A stretch of DNA of 64,000 nt. Source: Arcticibacterium sp047623945 (GTDB lineage: Bacteria; Bacteroidota; Bacteroidia; Cytophagales; Spirosomataceae). The notes beneath the pieces were generated by a model. The model ran no database searches, had not been told where the DNA came from, and was given only the letters and a program-made list of their open reading frames with translations. The position numbers and the translations under genes were made by a program. This document shows, piece by piece, positions 35,290 to 45,101 of the stretch (position 1 is the first letter of the stretch; each line of letters opens with the position of its first letter). The DNA is taken from positions 1-64,000 of the forward strand of contig JBLHOT010000011.1 of the NCBI GenBank assembly GCA_047623945.1, in the 5' to 3' direction.

Positions 35290-36165
35290 ATGATTAAAAA
35301 TATCCTTTATACCTCACTCTTTGGCTTATTATTGGCTTGTGGTAAAACCACAGAAAAGACTTCTGACAAATCAACTGAACGTGTTTCAGATGCTCTCATT
35401 GATTCGGTTTATCATTATCGAAGCCAGCATTTAAAAACAGACTTCTTAGCTCAAAACCATCTAGATCTAAGTGAAGAAGATGCCATCTCAATCCAGTTGG
35501 GCATGCTAGCAAGAGAACTTGCCAAAGGCGAAAAACATATTGGTTGGAAAATGGCTGGAACCGTAGGTGATAGTTCTCTATTCCACCCGCTATTTGGTTA
35601 TTTATTAGCAAAAGATAGTTACGGCGAGGGTGAGGCTATTTCTGTTCAAAATTTCCCCGGGAATGAAGTCATGATTGAAGGCGAGGTTGGATTTGTTTTC
35701 AATAAAGATTTCCCAGAAGGTGCTGCCTCTTTAGAGGACCTGAAAAGTGGTATTGACTATGTGGTAGGAGCTGTGGAATTTGCCCAATCAAATGCACTGG
35801 CAATGACAGATAATCCGGAATCTGCAACTACTAATCATGCTCTGGCTTTTGGCATGGGGCAGGCTGGGTCAATCATTGGCTCTAAGAAAACTACATTTGG
35901 AGAATATGAATTGGAAGCCGAAAAGGTACAATGTTTTGTAAATGATAGTCTAGCTGCTGAGGGAAGTTCTGCCAGAGTGATTGGCGGACATCTGAATGCT
36001 GTGAATGCTCTTGTGAATATGCTGCCCAAGTATGGTCAAAAAATCAGAAAAGGGGATGTAGTGATTACAGGTTCTCTTTATGTCAATCCTACAGTCAAAG
36101 AAGCTGTCAAAAGTAGGGTTTCTTTTAGTTCACTAGGAGAAATAGAGTTCGAGATTACTGATTAA
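35290..36165 (+). CDS. 2-keto-4-pentenoate hydratase/FAA-hydrolase-family protein, predicted lipoprotein
   Basis: 291 residues. The body is the MhpD/hydratase fold: EEDAISIQLGMLARELAKGEKHIGWKMAGT, FGYLLAKDS, EGEVGFVFNKDFPEG, YVVGAVEFAQSN and NALVNMLPKYGQKIRKGDVVITGSLYVNP, with the metal-ligand Glu residues in EGEVGF and VEF. Members hydrate or cleave 2-keto acids in the cytoplasm. Here an N-terminal lipoprotein signal (lipobox LLLAC, Cys 17) and a Ser/Thr/Lys-rich linker imply export. It lies between a glycosidase and a sulfatase, so its substrate may come from sugar breakdown (inference). Confidence 0.82.
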   Translation: MIKNILYTSLFGLLLACGKTTEKTSDKSTERVSDALIDSVYHYRSQHLKTDFLAQNHLDLSEEDAISIQLGMLARELAKGEKHIGWKMAGTVGDSSLFHPLFGYLLAKDSYGEGEAISVQNFPGNEVMIEGEVGFVFNKDFPEGAASLEDLKSGIDYVVGAVEFAQSNALAMTDNPESATTNHALAFGMGQAGSIIGSKKTTFGEYELEAEKVQCFVNDSLAAEGSSARVIGGHLNAVNALVNMLPKYGQKIRKGDVVITGSLYVNPTVKEAVKSRVSFSSLGEIEFEITD

Positions 36166-36183
36166 TTAGGAATCAATATATAA

Positions 36184-38469
36184 GTGTATGTTGCTTTTAA
36201 AGAGAGGGTTAAGGTTGATATATTTTGTATTTTTTTACTTCTAAGGGCTTTGTCCTTTGCCCAAGAGCCTACTGTAGATAGTAGACCAAATATAGTCATC
36301 ATCATGGCGGACGATTTGGGAAGCGAAGCTCTGGGTACTTATGGCGGTACATCTTACAAGACACCAATATTAGACAAATTGGCTGCTGAAGGAGCCCAGT
36401 TTGATCATGCCTATGCATACCCTCTTTGTACACCTACACGAGTAAGTTTAATGACTGGGAAGTATAATTTCAGAAACTGGAAGGCCTTTGGGATATTAGA
36501 CCCGAAGGAAGAAACTTTTGGGCACCTGATGAAAAAGCAAGGTTATAAAACCTGTATGGCAGGCAAGTGGCAATTGCAAAGTTATGACCCTCCTGGTTTT
36601 CCTGGTTCGGACCTTAGGCATAACACAGGCATGAAAGTAGAAGATCCCGGTTTTGATGAATACGCCATGTTTCATACTGCAGATACGGAGGATAAGGGAA
36701 GCCGATTCCCGGATCCTTTAATTTATGAAAATGGTAATTTCTTAAGAAGTACTAACGGGAAGTATGGCCCAGACGTTTTTGTGGATTACATCAATGGTTT
36801 CATAGATAGAAATACAGACGAGCCTTTTTTTGTTTACTATCCTATGGCACTTACACATCCACCTTTTCAGCCTACACCAGACAGTAAAGAGTGGGTAGAC
36901 GCCTCTAAAAGGCATAAAACCGACACCAAGTATTTTGGTGATATGGTGGAATATGCCGACAAACTGGTCGGTAAAATAATAGACCAGTTGGAAAAGTCTG
37001 GACTAAGAGAAAACACCATAGTTATGTTTTATACAGACAATGGGACACATCAAAGCATTGTTTCAATGAAAGGAAATAAAGCTGTAATGGGTGCAAAAAG
37101 CGAAACAATTGACAATGGAACTCGGGTGCCTCTAATAGTGAATTGGCCGGGCAAAATAGGTCCCCAAAGAACGAGTCAAATGGTGGTCTCTAGTGACTTT
37201 ATCCCCACACTGTTGGATGCTATTGGTAGTAAATTGCCTGCCAATTTCATGACAGATGGAGAAAGCTTTTGGCCAGAATTAATCACTCAAAAAACAGACC
37301 CAAATCGTAGAGACTGGGTTATGATAGACTATAACCCTAGACCGGGATGGGATAAAGGACACCTGAAACCTTCCAGATTTGTGAAAGGAACATAGTATAA
37401 ACTGTATGACGATGGCCGTTTTTATGATGTGGTGAACGACGAATTAGAGCAGAATCCATTGGCTAACTTATCTAAGGATATGCTTTCCTTAAAAGAAGTC
37501 TATAATCAGACCTTAGATTCACTCAGGCGATACAGAATTTTGGGGGGGCTGAAAGCTTTTGACCCATCATTTTACGATGTTATACCTGCCCATACCAAGA
37601 TAGAGGTTATTGGAGAAGGCTTTAATTGGACAGAAGGGCCCGTATGGCTGGAAAAAGAACAAGCTCTTTTGTTTTCTGATGTACCAAGAAACGTGATTTA
37701 TAAATGGAGAGAAGCGAACGGTATGGAGTTATTTCTAGAGAAATCTGGCTATACGGGTACAAAGAAACGTACCGGCGGAAAGGGAAGTAACGGATTGGCG
37801 GTGGACCACGAAGGGAATCTAATTATTTGTAGAGATGGGGATAGAGAGATAGCTATGCTAGCGAGTAGTTATAAAAACCCGATACCTGTTTTTGAGTCTT
37901 TGGTGGATAATTATCAGGGTAAAAAACTCAACAGCCCAAATGACCTGATTATGGATAAGGCTGGTAATATCTATTTCACCGACCCACCTTATGGCTTAGA
38001 TCCAGACTTATTGCCTGAATTAGATTATAGCGGTGTTTTTAAGCTTTACCCTGACGGCAAAATAGAACTCATTTCAAAAGATTTGGCTCGACCAAACGGC
38101 CTAGCTCTATCGCCTGATGAAACAAAACTCTATGTAGCCAATTCTGAGAAAGCTACCTTAATGGTGTACGATTTGAAAGAGACTAAACGACCATTGAAAG
38201 CAAAGCCATTCTATGATTTTAGAAAGCTAGTAGATGAAAGCTTAAGTACTCAAATGCCAGACGGTATGGACATCGCCAAAGATGGTACACTCTTAGTGGC
38301 TGGGCCAGATGGTGTAATTGTGATAAGCCCTAAAGGCGTACATCTAGGCACCATTTATACAGGAAAGAGAACCTCCAACTGTGTATTAAGCGATGACGAG
38401 AAAACGCTTTTCGCCACCTGCGATGATTATGTGCTTAGGATTGTGCTTGGATATAAGATGGAGCAATAG
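36184..38469 (+). pseudogene. Sulfatase joined in frame to an SMP-30/gluconolactonase domain, broken by a TAG
   Basis: The N-terminal part is a type I sulfatase: PNIVIIMADDLG and the formylglycine site LCTPTR (Cys82). The frame meets TAG at 37393-37395 (after RFVKGT) and continues YKLYDDGRFYDVV, so one substitution, such as CAG or AAG to TAG, splits it. After about 45 residues of sulfatase tail comes a full SMP-30 beta-propeller (GFNWTEGPVWLEKEQALLFSDVPRN, LNSPNDLIMDKAGNIYFTDPPYG, RPNGLALSPDETKLYVANS). The GTG start at 36184 is open. The ATG at 36188, in another frame, would give a better signal peptide if the T7 run at 36220-36226 had 8 Ts. A G7 run lies at the domain junction (about 37542-37548). 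Confidence 0.78.
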
Positions 38470-38548
38470 CATTATTTCGAACTTATGTTAAGCTCTTATT
38501 CGCATCTAAATTTATTTTTATCAATAAGAATCGAATGTTAATCGCTAA

Positions 38549-39676
38549 TTATTTCCTAACAGCCACGGCTATTTTCGAATCAGCGGTGCCATAGTATAAA
38601 AACCATTTATTTTTGAAATGAACTAAGCCTTCTACAAAGCAAACTTCATTTACTTCACCTTCTTTTTCATAGTCCTTGTCTGGATGGATAAAGTGACCTT
38701 TTAGTCTATCAATTTGCTTATAAGGAGCACTTTTGTTAAATAGGACTTGCGACGCAGCGTAGGTGAATTTTGGTAAAGCAGCGTCATTGTAATTGGCTGC
38801 ATTACTGCTGTTATAAATCATTAAAATACCTTCTTCTGTATAAAGGGCATATGGGCCAGATTCAACTAATCTACTATCAAAAAAACCTTTTCTTGGATGC
38901 AAGACCGAAATCATCTGACCAGATTCTCCATCTTCGAGCACATTCCAATGAATTAAATCTTCTGAGCTAGCCATGAAAAGGTTTGTATCTCCAAAATACA
39001 TCCAGTATTTACCATTGATGCGTTTGGCTATCATCTTGTCGCCTTTTTGTTCTACCACAATGGCCCCAGCCTTAGACCATTGGTCTTTATATTTCTCTCC
39101 ACCTAAGACTAAACCATGTTTCGTCCAATTCGTTAAATCTTTTGAGGAGGCGATGCATAATCTGGCTGTTTTACCGTCATACGCCGTATAGGTCATGAAA
39201 TAAACACCGTTTTCGTCTTCCACTATTCTGGGATCTTCTGCTCCATCAAACAGGGTTTTGTCTTTTGACAAGACTTCATTATCCGATTTTTGATAATTCC
39301 ATTCCAAGGTTTTCATGTCATCTTGTTGAGGATAAAATATTGGATTTGGCATTTTGGTGAAATGAAGTCCATCCTCACTAATGGCCAAACCTATTCTGGA
39401 TGTTCCATTCACATCCTGAGCCCTGTATAGCATATGCACCTTATCGTCCTTAACTAATGCCGTAGGATTAAGTACATTTCTTTCTTCCCATAAAACCTCT
39501 TGATTGGTAATAGGGTCGGTAAATATCAGTTTTTTGGAAGGCTTCAAAATCGGATTGATATCATCCATTTTTTCGAAGCCCAACATTGCCCATTCTTTTT
39601 CGTCAGTATTAGTAGAGGTACAGGCTACGCCAAAGCATAATAAACTGAGAATGAGAAAGTTTGATTTGATATTCAT
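38549..39676 (-). CDS. GH130-family glycosidase/phosphorylase-like lipoprotein
   Basis: 375 residues from ATG 39676; an upstream ATG would add a basic tail before the signal. Lipobox FGVAC (Cys 19). GH130 five-bladed propeller features: ERNVLNPTALV, MLYRAQDVNGTSRIGLAISEDG, GAEDPRIVEDENGVYFMTYTAYDGKTARLCIASSKDLTNWTKHG, and the late FVEGLVHFKNKWFLYYGTADS. Family members are beta-mannoside phosphorylases or, for some Bacteroidota lipoproteins, hydrolases of mannosides. The gene looks intact. Confidence 0.83.
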   Translation of the reverse strand: MNIKSNFLILSLLCFGVACTSTNTDEKEWAMLGFEKMDDINPILKPSKKLIFTDPITNQEVLWEERNVLNPTALVKDDKVHMLYRAQDVNGTSRIGLAISEDGLHFTKMPNPIFYPQQDDMKTLEWNYQKSDNEVLSKDKTLFDGAEDPRIVEDENGVYFMTYTAYDGKTARLCIASSKDLTNWTKHGLVLGGEKYKDQWSKAGAIVVEQKGDKMIAKRINGKYWMYFGDTNLFMASSEDLIHWNVLEDGESGQMISVLHPRKGFFDSRLVESGPYALYTEEGILMIYNSSNAANYNDAALPKFTYAASQVLFNKSAPYKQIDRLKGHFIHPDKDYEKEGEVNEVCFVEGLVHFKNKWFLYYGTADSKIAVAVRK

Positions 39677-39894
39677 TTTGAGTTTTTTTTTGCGATAATA
39701 TTTCATCCTCATTTGGGAATAAAGTAATCTAGTCTTTTTTTAGTGAATCAAATACTTATACCAATACTATAAGAAATAGATTTACTAAGTATTGAATTTC
39801 GTTTTGTAGCTTTTGAAAATTTAGGAGGGCCAGAAGGTATTTTAAATAAGTAAGAAAAAGCAACAGGGTTCTTTAAAAACCTATATCACACTAA

Positions 39895-40992
39895 TTAAAG
39901 CCTATCCTCCCCATCCGTCAGCCACTCCAAAGAGAAACTTACAAAAGCATTTTCTTTGTAATCATCCTTTTCAAAGAACACGCCTACATCTCCATTTTCA
40001 AGAATGGTCATAGAAGAATAAGCAGACGATCGCGAATAAATGGTTTTTCCTTTACTCCATGTTTTACCTTCATCATAACTTACTTTAACGGTCAGGTTTT
40101 CACGTTCTATATTTGAATTGGCGTTTGAAAACAAGATTCGGCTTTTACCTGAACTATGAGTATAACGAATGATGCTTGCGTTGCATGCTGGGTCGGCCAA
40201 TTGAGCTTCTGGTTTTGAAGTCCAAGTTTTGCCGCGGTCTGTGGAGGTATGAACATATCTCATTCCCGATTTATTTACCCTGCTGTTTATCATTAATGAG
40301 CCATCAGTAAGTTCTAGCACTTTGGATTCATCTCCTGGTTTAATAGGCGTGTCTATCAAAACCCAACTTTTTCCATGATCGTCACTTTTAAATAAGTGAA
40401 GTCCGGATTCTAAGTTGACCAACGTATGCAATAATGTTCCAGATTTAGTCTGAATGCCTCTACCTGATGTAATGAATTTAAAGTCCCTTTTCCATCCGGG
40501 TTTAGTGATTTGTGAGGTAATATCAGTAGGAGCGGACCACGTTAATCCATTGTCTTTGCTGGATGTCACTTTTAGATAATAGATATCCTTCTCAGTCTCT
40601 AAATTCATGTAGTTGAAAAATAGGAATAGCTCACCCGTTAGTTCGTCTAAAATCATAGAAGGGTCGGAGGCAGATTCACCGATGGGGTAGTCAACAATGG
40701 TTTCAATATTAGACCACGTTTTACCATTATCGTCACTTCTACGAATGACGATGTCTATATTCTTATTCGACCTTAAGTCTCCACAATTCGGTACTCTTTC
40801 ATCTATGACGGCTATCAAATTGCCATTTGAAGCTGTAATAAGGGCAGGTATTCTATAACAAGAAACCTCTTCTTTCATGTCTGTACTGAAAAGGTTTATG
40901 AATTCCAATTGTTCAGTAGCAAGTTTGGAGGTTTCAGTTTGAGCGAATAAAATGAAAGGTGAGAGCAAAAGAAACAGAAAATTAAGCTTCAT
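39895..40992 (-). CDS. Exo-sialidase-like BNR-repeat protein (GH33-like)
   Basis: 365 residues with a signal peptide (1-18, FILFAQ). The six-bladed sialidase pattern includes the RIP block (SCYRIPALITASNGNLIAVIDER) and five Asp-boxes of the form SxDxGxxW: RSDDNGKTW, SSKDNGLTW, KSDDHGKSW, TSTDRGKTW and VSYDEGKTW. The arginine and Asp of the active site are likely in the RIP region. It should release terminal sialic acid or a related sugar from glycans; BNR proteins with other functions are also known. It lies between GH130 and a decayed desaturase. Confidence 0.83.
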   Translation of the reverse strand: MKLNFLFLLLSPFILFAQTETSKLATEQLEFINLFSTDMKEEVSCYRIPALITASNGNLIAVIDERVPNCGDLRSNKNIDIVIRRSDDNGKTWSNIETIVDYPIGESASDPSMILDELTGELFLFFNYMNLETEKDIYYLKVTSSKDNGLTWSAPTDITSQITKPGWKRDFKFITSGRGIQTKSGTLLHTLVNLESGLHLFKSDDHGKSWVLIDTPIKPGDESKVLELTDGSLMINSRVNKSGMRYVHTSTDRGKTWTSKPEAQLADPACNASIIRYTHSSGKSRILFSNANSNIERENLTVKVSYDEGKTWSKGKTIYSRSSAYSSMTILENGDVGVFFEKDDYKENAFVSFSLEWLTDGEDRL

Positions 40993-41061
40993 TGGAGTTC
41001 TGATGGTTATTAAGATAAAGATGCATATTTGCTAGCTATATTTCTGGCAATAATTTACTGT

Positions 41062-41069
41062 CAAATATA
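41062..41069 (-). promoter_or_regulatory. Possible -7 promoter box for the sialidase gene
   Basis: Read on the minus strand it is TATATTTG (TAnnTTTG), about 70 bases before the ATG at 40992. No convincing -33 element is seen. Confidence 0.4.
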
Positions 41070-41071
41070 AG

Positions 41072-41662
41072 CTAGGGGCTATTCTTTGATACTTTCTTGG
41101 TTTTAGTTGCTTCTTTTTGCCCAGAGACAGCTCTCTTAATATTGATGAAGGGACTTTTGATTAAATACAGAAATGTCTGTTTTTCTGCCGTATCAAATTC
41201 TGCCAAACCGTATTTCATTTTTTCTAATGGCATCATTTTGAAAGTGCCGAAGAGTCTGTCCCAAATGATAAATATATCGGCATAGTTGGAGTCAGTATAA
41301 AATTAATCCTGCTTATGATGAACTCTATGATGATCAGGCATAATTAAAACTAAGCCTAAAGTAGAATTAAGCCAACTGGGGTAGTTGAAATTTCCATGCT
41401 CAAAAAAGAAAAATAAATAGAGGACGAAATAATAAAGGGCCATTGAAAAAAGATCTGTTCCAAAGAACATGGCCGTTACAACATTTCCCAGTCCCAAAAA
41501 GAGGATTAGTTCAATTGGGTGGAAGCGAAAGACAGTGGAGGAATCCATCGTTGTATGGCTGTGATGCAGTCTGTGAAACTTCCAAAGAAACGGAAACGTA
41601 TGACCTCTGTGCACCCAATATGCTTTCACATCATATAAGGCCACAGAAATAAACAATTTCAC
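41072..41662 (-). pseudogene. Sterol desaturase/fatty-acid hydroxylase family, truncated and with an in-frame TAA
   Basis: The frame from 41662 gives the histidine-rich iron-binding core: YWVHRGHTFPFLWKFHRLHHSH (first and second His boxes) and MPDHHRVHHKQD, then TAA at 41303-41305. The same frame continues FYTDSNYADIFIIWDRLFGTF to a TAG at 41072-41074, which is the normal end of the family. CAA to TAA would explain the stop. The N-terminal membrane segments are missing: a TAG lies directly before the GTG at 41662, and I see no rest of the gene upstream. So the gene is both truncated and interrupted. Confidence 0.82.
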
Positions 41663-42008
41663 CTAAATGGGTATTGAAATCAACTCAAGGTAGTAAAATT
41701 ATAGATGGCAGAGTATTGATCACGCATCCAGTCAACTCTTCTGCAAGATCGAAATAATCAAAAGCTGTACTCTATACAAGTTAAATAAGTATTTGAATCT
41801 CCTGAGCCTTTAAAAAAACCTACCAAATGAACAAATACGTTCTGAAGAATTTATAGAGATCTAGTTCAGATGTAAACCTGATTCATGAGATTCTGTGAAA
41901 AATCTATTTTCTCTTCGCAGTATTTAAGGTAGTTAAATCCCGTTTTGGCATGAACTTATTCCCGATAAATGCTTTGGCCAGAAAAAAGCTAAAGTTATCA
42001 CAAAGGCC
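41663..42008. other. Non-coding stretch without visible features
   Basis: 346 bases between the desaturase remnant and the downstream sulfatase stop. AT-rich with no credible frame, hairpin or repeat that I can see. It may hold lost parts of the desaturase gene, but no family motif survives. Confidence 0.5.
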
Positions 42009-43538
42009 CTATCTGTTTCTTATGTCATTTAGTTCTGCCAAAAGTTCTTTTACGATGTCTGGTTTCTCACTGTATAAGTTAATTGTTTCTGAAGGATCTT
42101 CAGCTAGATTATAGAGCTGCCCCAATGGTTCTCCTTCTTTAGGATTTACCACGGTAGGAGTTGAAAAACCTCCAGATCCTCGTTTTTCAATGAGTTTCCA
42201 ATCTCCTTTTCTGATAGCAAAATGAGCTCTTGATGAATGATGAATAATAGGTATTTCTTGCTCAATCTTATCTTTATCGTTTAAAAGAACAGGAAGAATA
42301 CTTTGGCTGTCTTCTGCTGAATTCTCATCCAATGTTACCCCAAGAACCTCAGCACAAGTTGCCATTAAGTTTGTTAAAGTTGTCTTAAAACCACTTTGAC
42401 TATTGGCCTCTATTTTCCCTGGCCACCGCACAATAAATGGTACTCTATGACCTCCTTCATAGGCGTCCATTTTCATGCCTCTGTAGATGGAAGCGGCTCT
42501 ATGATTAAACTTTTCTATAAATTCAGGTTTCCAAAAAGGCCCATTGTCACTTGTGAAAATAACGATGGTGTTGTCTGAAATGCCCATCTCGTCTAATGTC
42601 TTTAAAAAGTCTCCAACTTGCTCATCTACCATTTGTACAAAGTCACCATATTGCCCGGCACCAGAATTTCCATCGTAATTTGGCTTAGGAACCCACGGAG
42701 AATGTGGGGCAGCTAGAGGTAGATAGAGAAAAAATGGATTCTCATCATTGGCATGAGTTTCAATAAATTTTTTACCCTGTCCTATGAAATTTGGTAACAC
42801 GTCATAAAAATCGAAGCTTTTGGTAACAAGTCCAGGTCTCCAAAACGCACCGGTAGCATAGGACCCAGTATTCAAATCATTCCCGGGAGTAAACTCATTG
42901 GGTAATTCTGTTAAAACGTCGTTTTCTAAGTAGCAATAGGGTTCCATATCTAAGGAAGCAGGCAATATGTAACTATAATCGAAACCGTGATTTAAGGGTC
43001 CGTCTGTAGGTTTTTGAGTAAAGTCTATCCAATCTCCGTTCATTTGAGAGATCAAACCTAATTCGTTGGTAGATACGGACTTATTATTTAAAGAATCTTT
43101 GAATGCTTCTTTAATTACCCAATCCAATCCAAGATGCCATTTACCAACAACTCCTGTGGTATAGCCATTCTCTTTTAATAAGGAGGCGGTTGTAACTCGA
43201 TCCTTTTCCAATAATGCCTTGCCATATCCTCTAAGCACACCTTGTGGCAATCTGCTTCTAAAGCAATACCTTCCAGTAAGAATACCATACCGTGTGGGAG
43301 TACAAACCGAAGAGGGAGAATGTGCATCAGTAAACCGAATTCCTTCGGATGCCAGTTTGTCTATATGCGGTGTTTTTATTTTAGATGACGGATTGTAAAT
43401 TGAGACGTCTCCATAACCCAAATCATCTGCCAGAATATAGACAATATTAGGTTTCTTTATAACCTCTTTTGTCTGGCATGAAATAATTGAAAATGATATA
43501 ATTGTTATCAAAATCAGAGTTTTATATGATTTGTTCAT
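42009..43538 (-). CDS. Type I sulfatase, lipoprotein
   Basis: 509 residues. Lipobox SIISC (Cys 21). The N-terminal metal site is NIVYILADDLGYGD. The formylglycine site is CTPTRYGILTGR (Cys79), so it needs a formylglycine-generating enzyme, not seen in the window. Others: GKWHLGLD, HSPWVPK, TIVIFTSDNGPF, GRVP-like GGHRVPFIVRWPGK. It cuts sulfate esters from glycans or small molecules. Together with the sulfatase at 36184 it points to growth on sulfated polysaccharide. The gene is intact. Confidence 0.9.
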   Translation of the reverse strand: MNKSYKTLILITIISFSIISCQTKEVIKKPNIVYILADDLGYGDVSIYNPSSKIKTPHIDKLASEGIRFTDAHSPSSVCTPTRYGILTGRYCFRSRLPQGVLRGYGKALLEKDRVTTASLLKENGYTTGVVGKWHLGLDWVIKEAFKDSLNNKSVSTNELGLISQMNGDWIDFTQKPTDGPLNHGFDYSYILPASLDMEPYCYLENDVLTELPNEFTPGNDLNTGSYATGAFWRPGLVTKSFDFYDVLPNFIGQGKKFIETHANDENPFFLYLPLAAPHSPWVPKPNYDGNSGAGQYGDFVQMVDEQVGDFLKTLDEMGISDNTIVIFTSDNGPFWKPEFIEKFNHRAASIYRGMKMDAYEGGHRVPFIVRWPGKIEANSQSGFKTTLTNLMATCAEVLGVTLDENSAEDSQSILPVLLNDKDKIEQEIPIIHHSSRAHFAIRKGDWKLIEKRGSGGFSTPTVVNPKEGEPLGQLYNLAEDPSETINLYSEKPDIVKELLAELNDIRNR

Positions 43539-43897
43539 TTTCTTCTATACATCTTGGTTTAACACCTTTGCAAATATATCTTGGGTGAATAAAGGTTTAA
43601 ATTAAGGATATTTCAATTCAAGGTCACTTTAAAGTTAAAACTATCTTTTGCGTACGGTTTTCATTACGGTTTGTGTTTTATAACACCACAAGGTATATAT
43701 TAGTTATGGCTTGATTAGTACGTATTAGATAGTTTTTGATGAAAGATCAAAGCATTAGAATCGTTGCAATGGGATCATTTAAAATACTGTATTTGACTAG
43801 AACGGTGAGCGGATTTTCAATTACTATTGACTGTTTAATGAGGCATCTATTTAGCCATTGCATTTGATGATAAGTGATTATTTATACTAGTGTAATT
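43539..43897. other. Non-coding stretch without visible features
   Basis: 359 bases upstream of the sulfatase and downstream of the quinone-oxidoreductase-like gene (both minus strand). AT-rich; no frame, hairpin or clear promoter box stands out. Confidence 0.5.
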
Positions 43898-44848
43898 TCA
43901 AATAGTCACGACCACTTTTCCTTTGTGTTTCCCATCTCCGAAATACTGAATCAGTTTTGGTATATCTTCAAAGGTATGTGGTCCATCTAATTGGCATTTG
44001 AGGTTTAGGTCTCTCGAGACCTCTTTGAGCCCGTCATTTGCTTTTAAGGCCAGTAGGCCAATGGTTTTATTGGAGAATATGGATATGATTTTCCCAATGA
44101 AAAGAACACTAAAAAGAGAATTCAAATCGCCACCTATGCTCACATATTTGCCCATTGATTTTAATGCTTGAGCATAGGCGAAGGCTGACTTTTTGCTTTT
44201 ACAGTCTAGAATGAAATCATATTGTTCTCCGGTTTTTGTAAAGTCCATTTGTTGATAATCAAAGACTTGGTCATAGCCCAGAGATTTCATCATCTCTAAT
44301 TTCTCTGCCGAATCTATTCCGGTTACTTCACAATCATGCTGCTTGGCTATCTGAAGCCCGAAAGTACCCACTCCACCACCACCACCGTTGATTAGGACCT
44401 TTTGATGTTTGCCCACCGATTTCAAGGCTTGGCGGGCCAGCATCAAAGCATGCGGCATAGAAGCAGCCTCTTCAAAACTGATGTTGGGGGGTTTAGGTAT
44501 AACTGCCTTTTCATTAATGACGATGTATTCAGCAAAAGTGCCAAAACCAAATTCTGAAATATCACCAAAAACGGCATCACCAACGTTGAAATTTTGGACT
44601 TTGGAACCAATGGCCTCCACTATCCCAGACAATTCCATTCCAGGTATAGTATGTTTGGGTTTAAATAAACCGAATAGCAGTTTATAGAGCTTTGGCCGAC
44701 CACTAACCATACACCAGTCATAATCATTAATGGTTGTCGACTTTATTTTGATGAGTACCTCATGCTCTTTAGGAGTTGGTTTTTCTATATCAGTTAACTC
44801 TAGAACTTCCTCAGGCTTACCATACTTTTTATAAACAAAGGCTTTCAT
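43898..44848 (-). CDS. NAD(P)-dependent quinone oxidoreductase-like alcohol dehydrogenase (MDR superfamily)
   Basis: 316 residues, typical of the zinc-free medium-chain group. N-terminal GroES-like part (YKKYGKPEEVLELTDIEKPTPKEHEVLIKIKSTTIN, IPGMELSGIVEAIGSKV); Rossmann motif VLINGGGGGVGTFGLQIAKQ at about residues 147-166; the structural zinc cysteines are absent. It probably reduces quinones or enones with NADPH. Free-standing gene. Confidence 0.88.
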   Translation of the reverse strand: MKAFVYKKYGKPEEVLELTDIEKPTPKEHEVLIKIKSTTINDYDWCMVSGRPKLYKLLFGLFKPKHTIPGMELSGIVEAIGSKVQNFNVGDAVFGDISEFGFGTFAEYIVINEKAVIPKPPNISFEEAASMPHALMLARQALKSVGKHQKVLINGGGGGVGTFGLQIAKQHDCEVTGIDSAEKLEMMKSLGYDQVFDYQQMDFTKTGEQYDFILDCKSKKSAFAYAQALKSMGKYVSIGGDLNSLFSVLFIGKIISIFSNKTIGLLALKANDGLKEVSRDLNLKCQLDGPHTFEDIPKLIQYFGDGKHKGKVVVTI

Positions 44849-45101
44849 AGCTTATCAAATGGTTATTGATTCTATAAAAATACTTAGCAAAGCGGATACA
44901 ATGAATTCGATTTTGAGGAACCTGTTTGAGTTTTATATCTGTGGTGTTTTGGGTGGATGAGTGGAAGATACTGGGATGTTCCAGCATCTCGTACTGTTAT
45001 TTTTGCCGTTAATTGCACTTGAGTAAGCGAAGATTCTTGTAGTAAACATGATTTGCTTAAGAACTATGTCTTTTCGCGAGTTAATAACTCTCAACTTTCA
45101 A

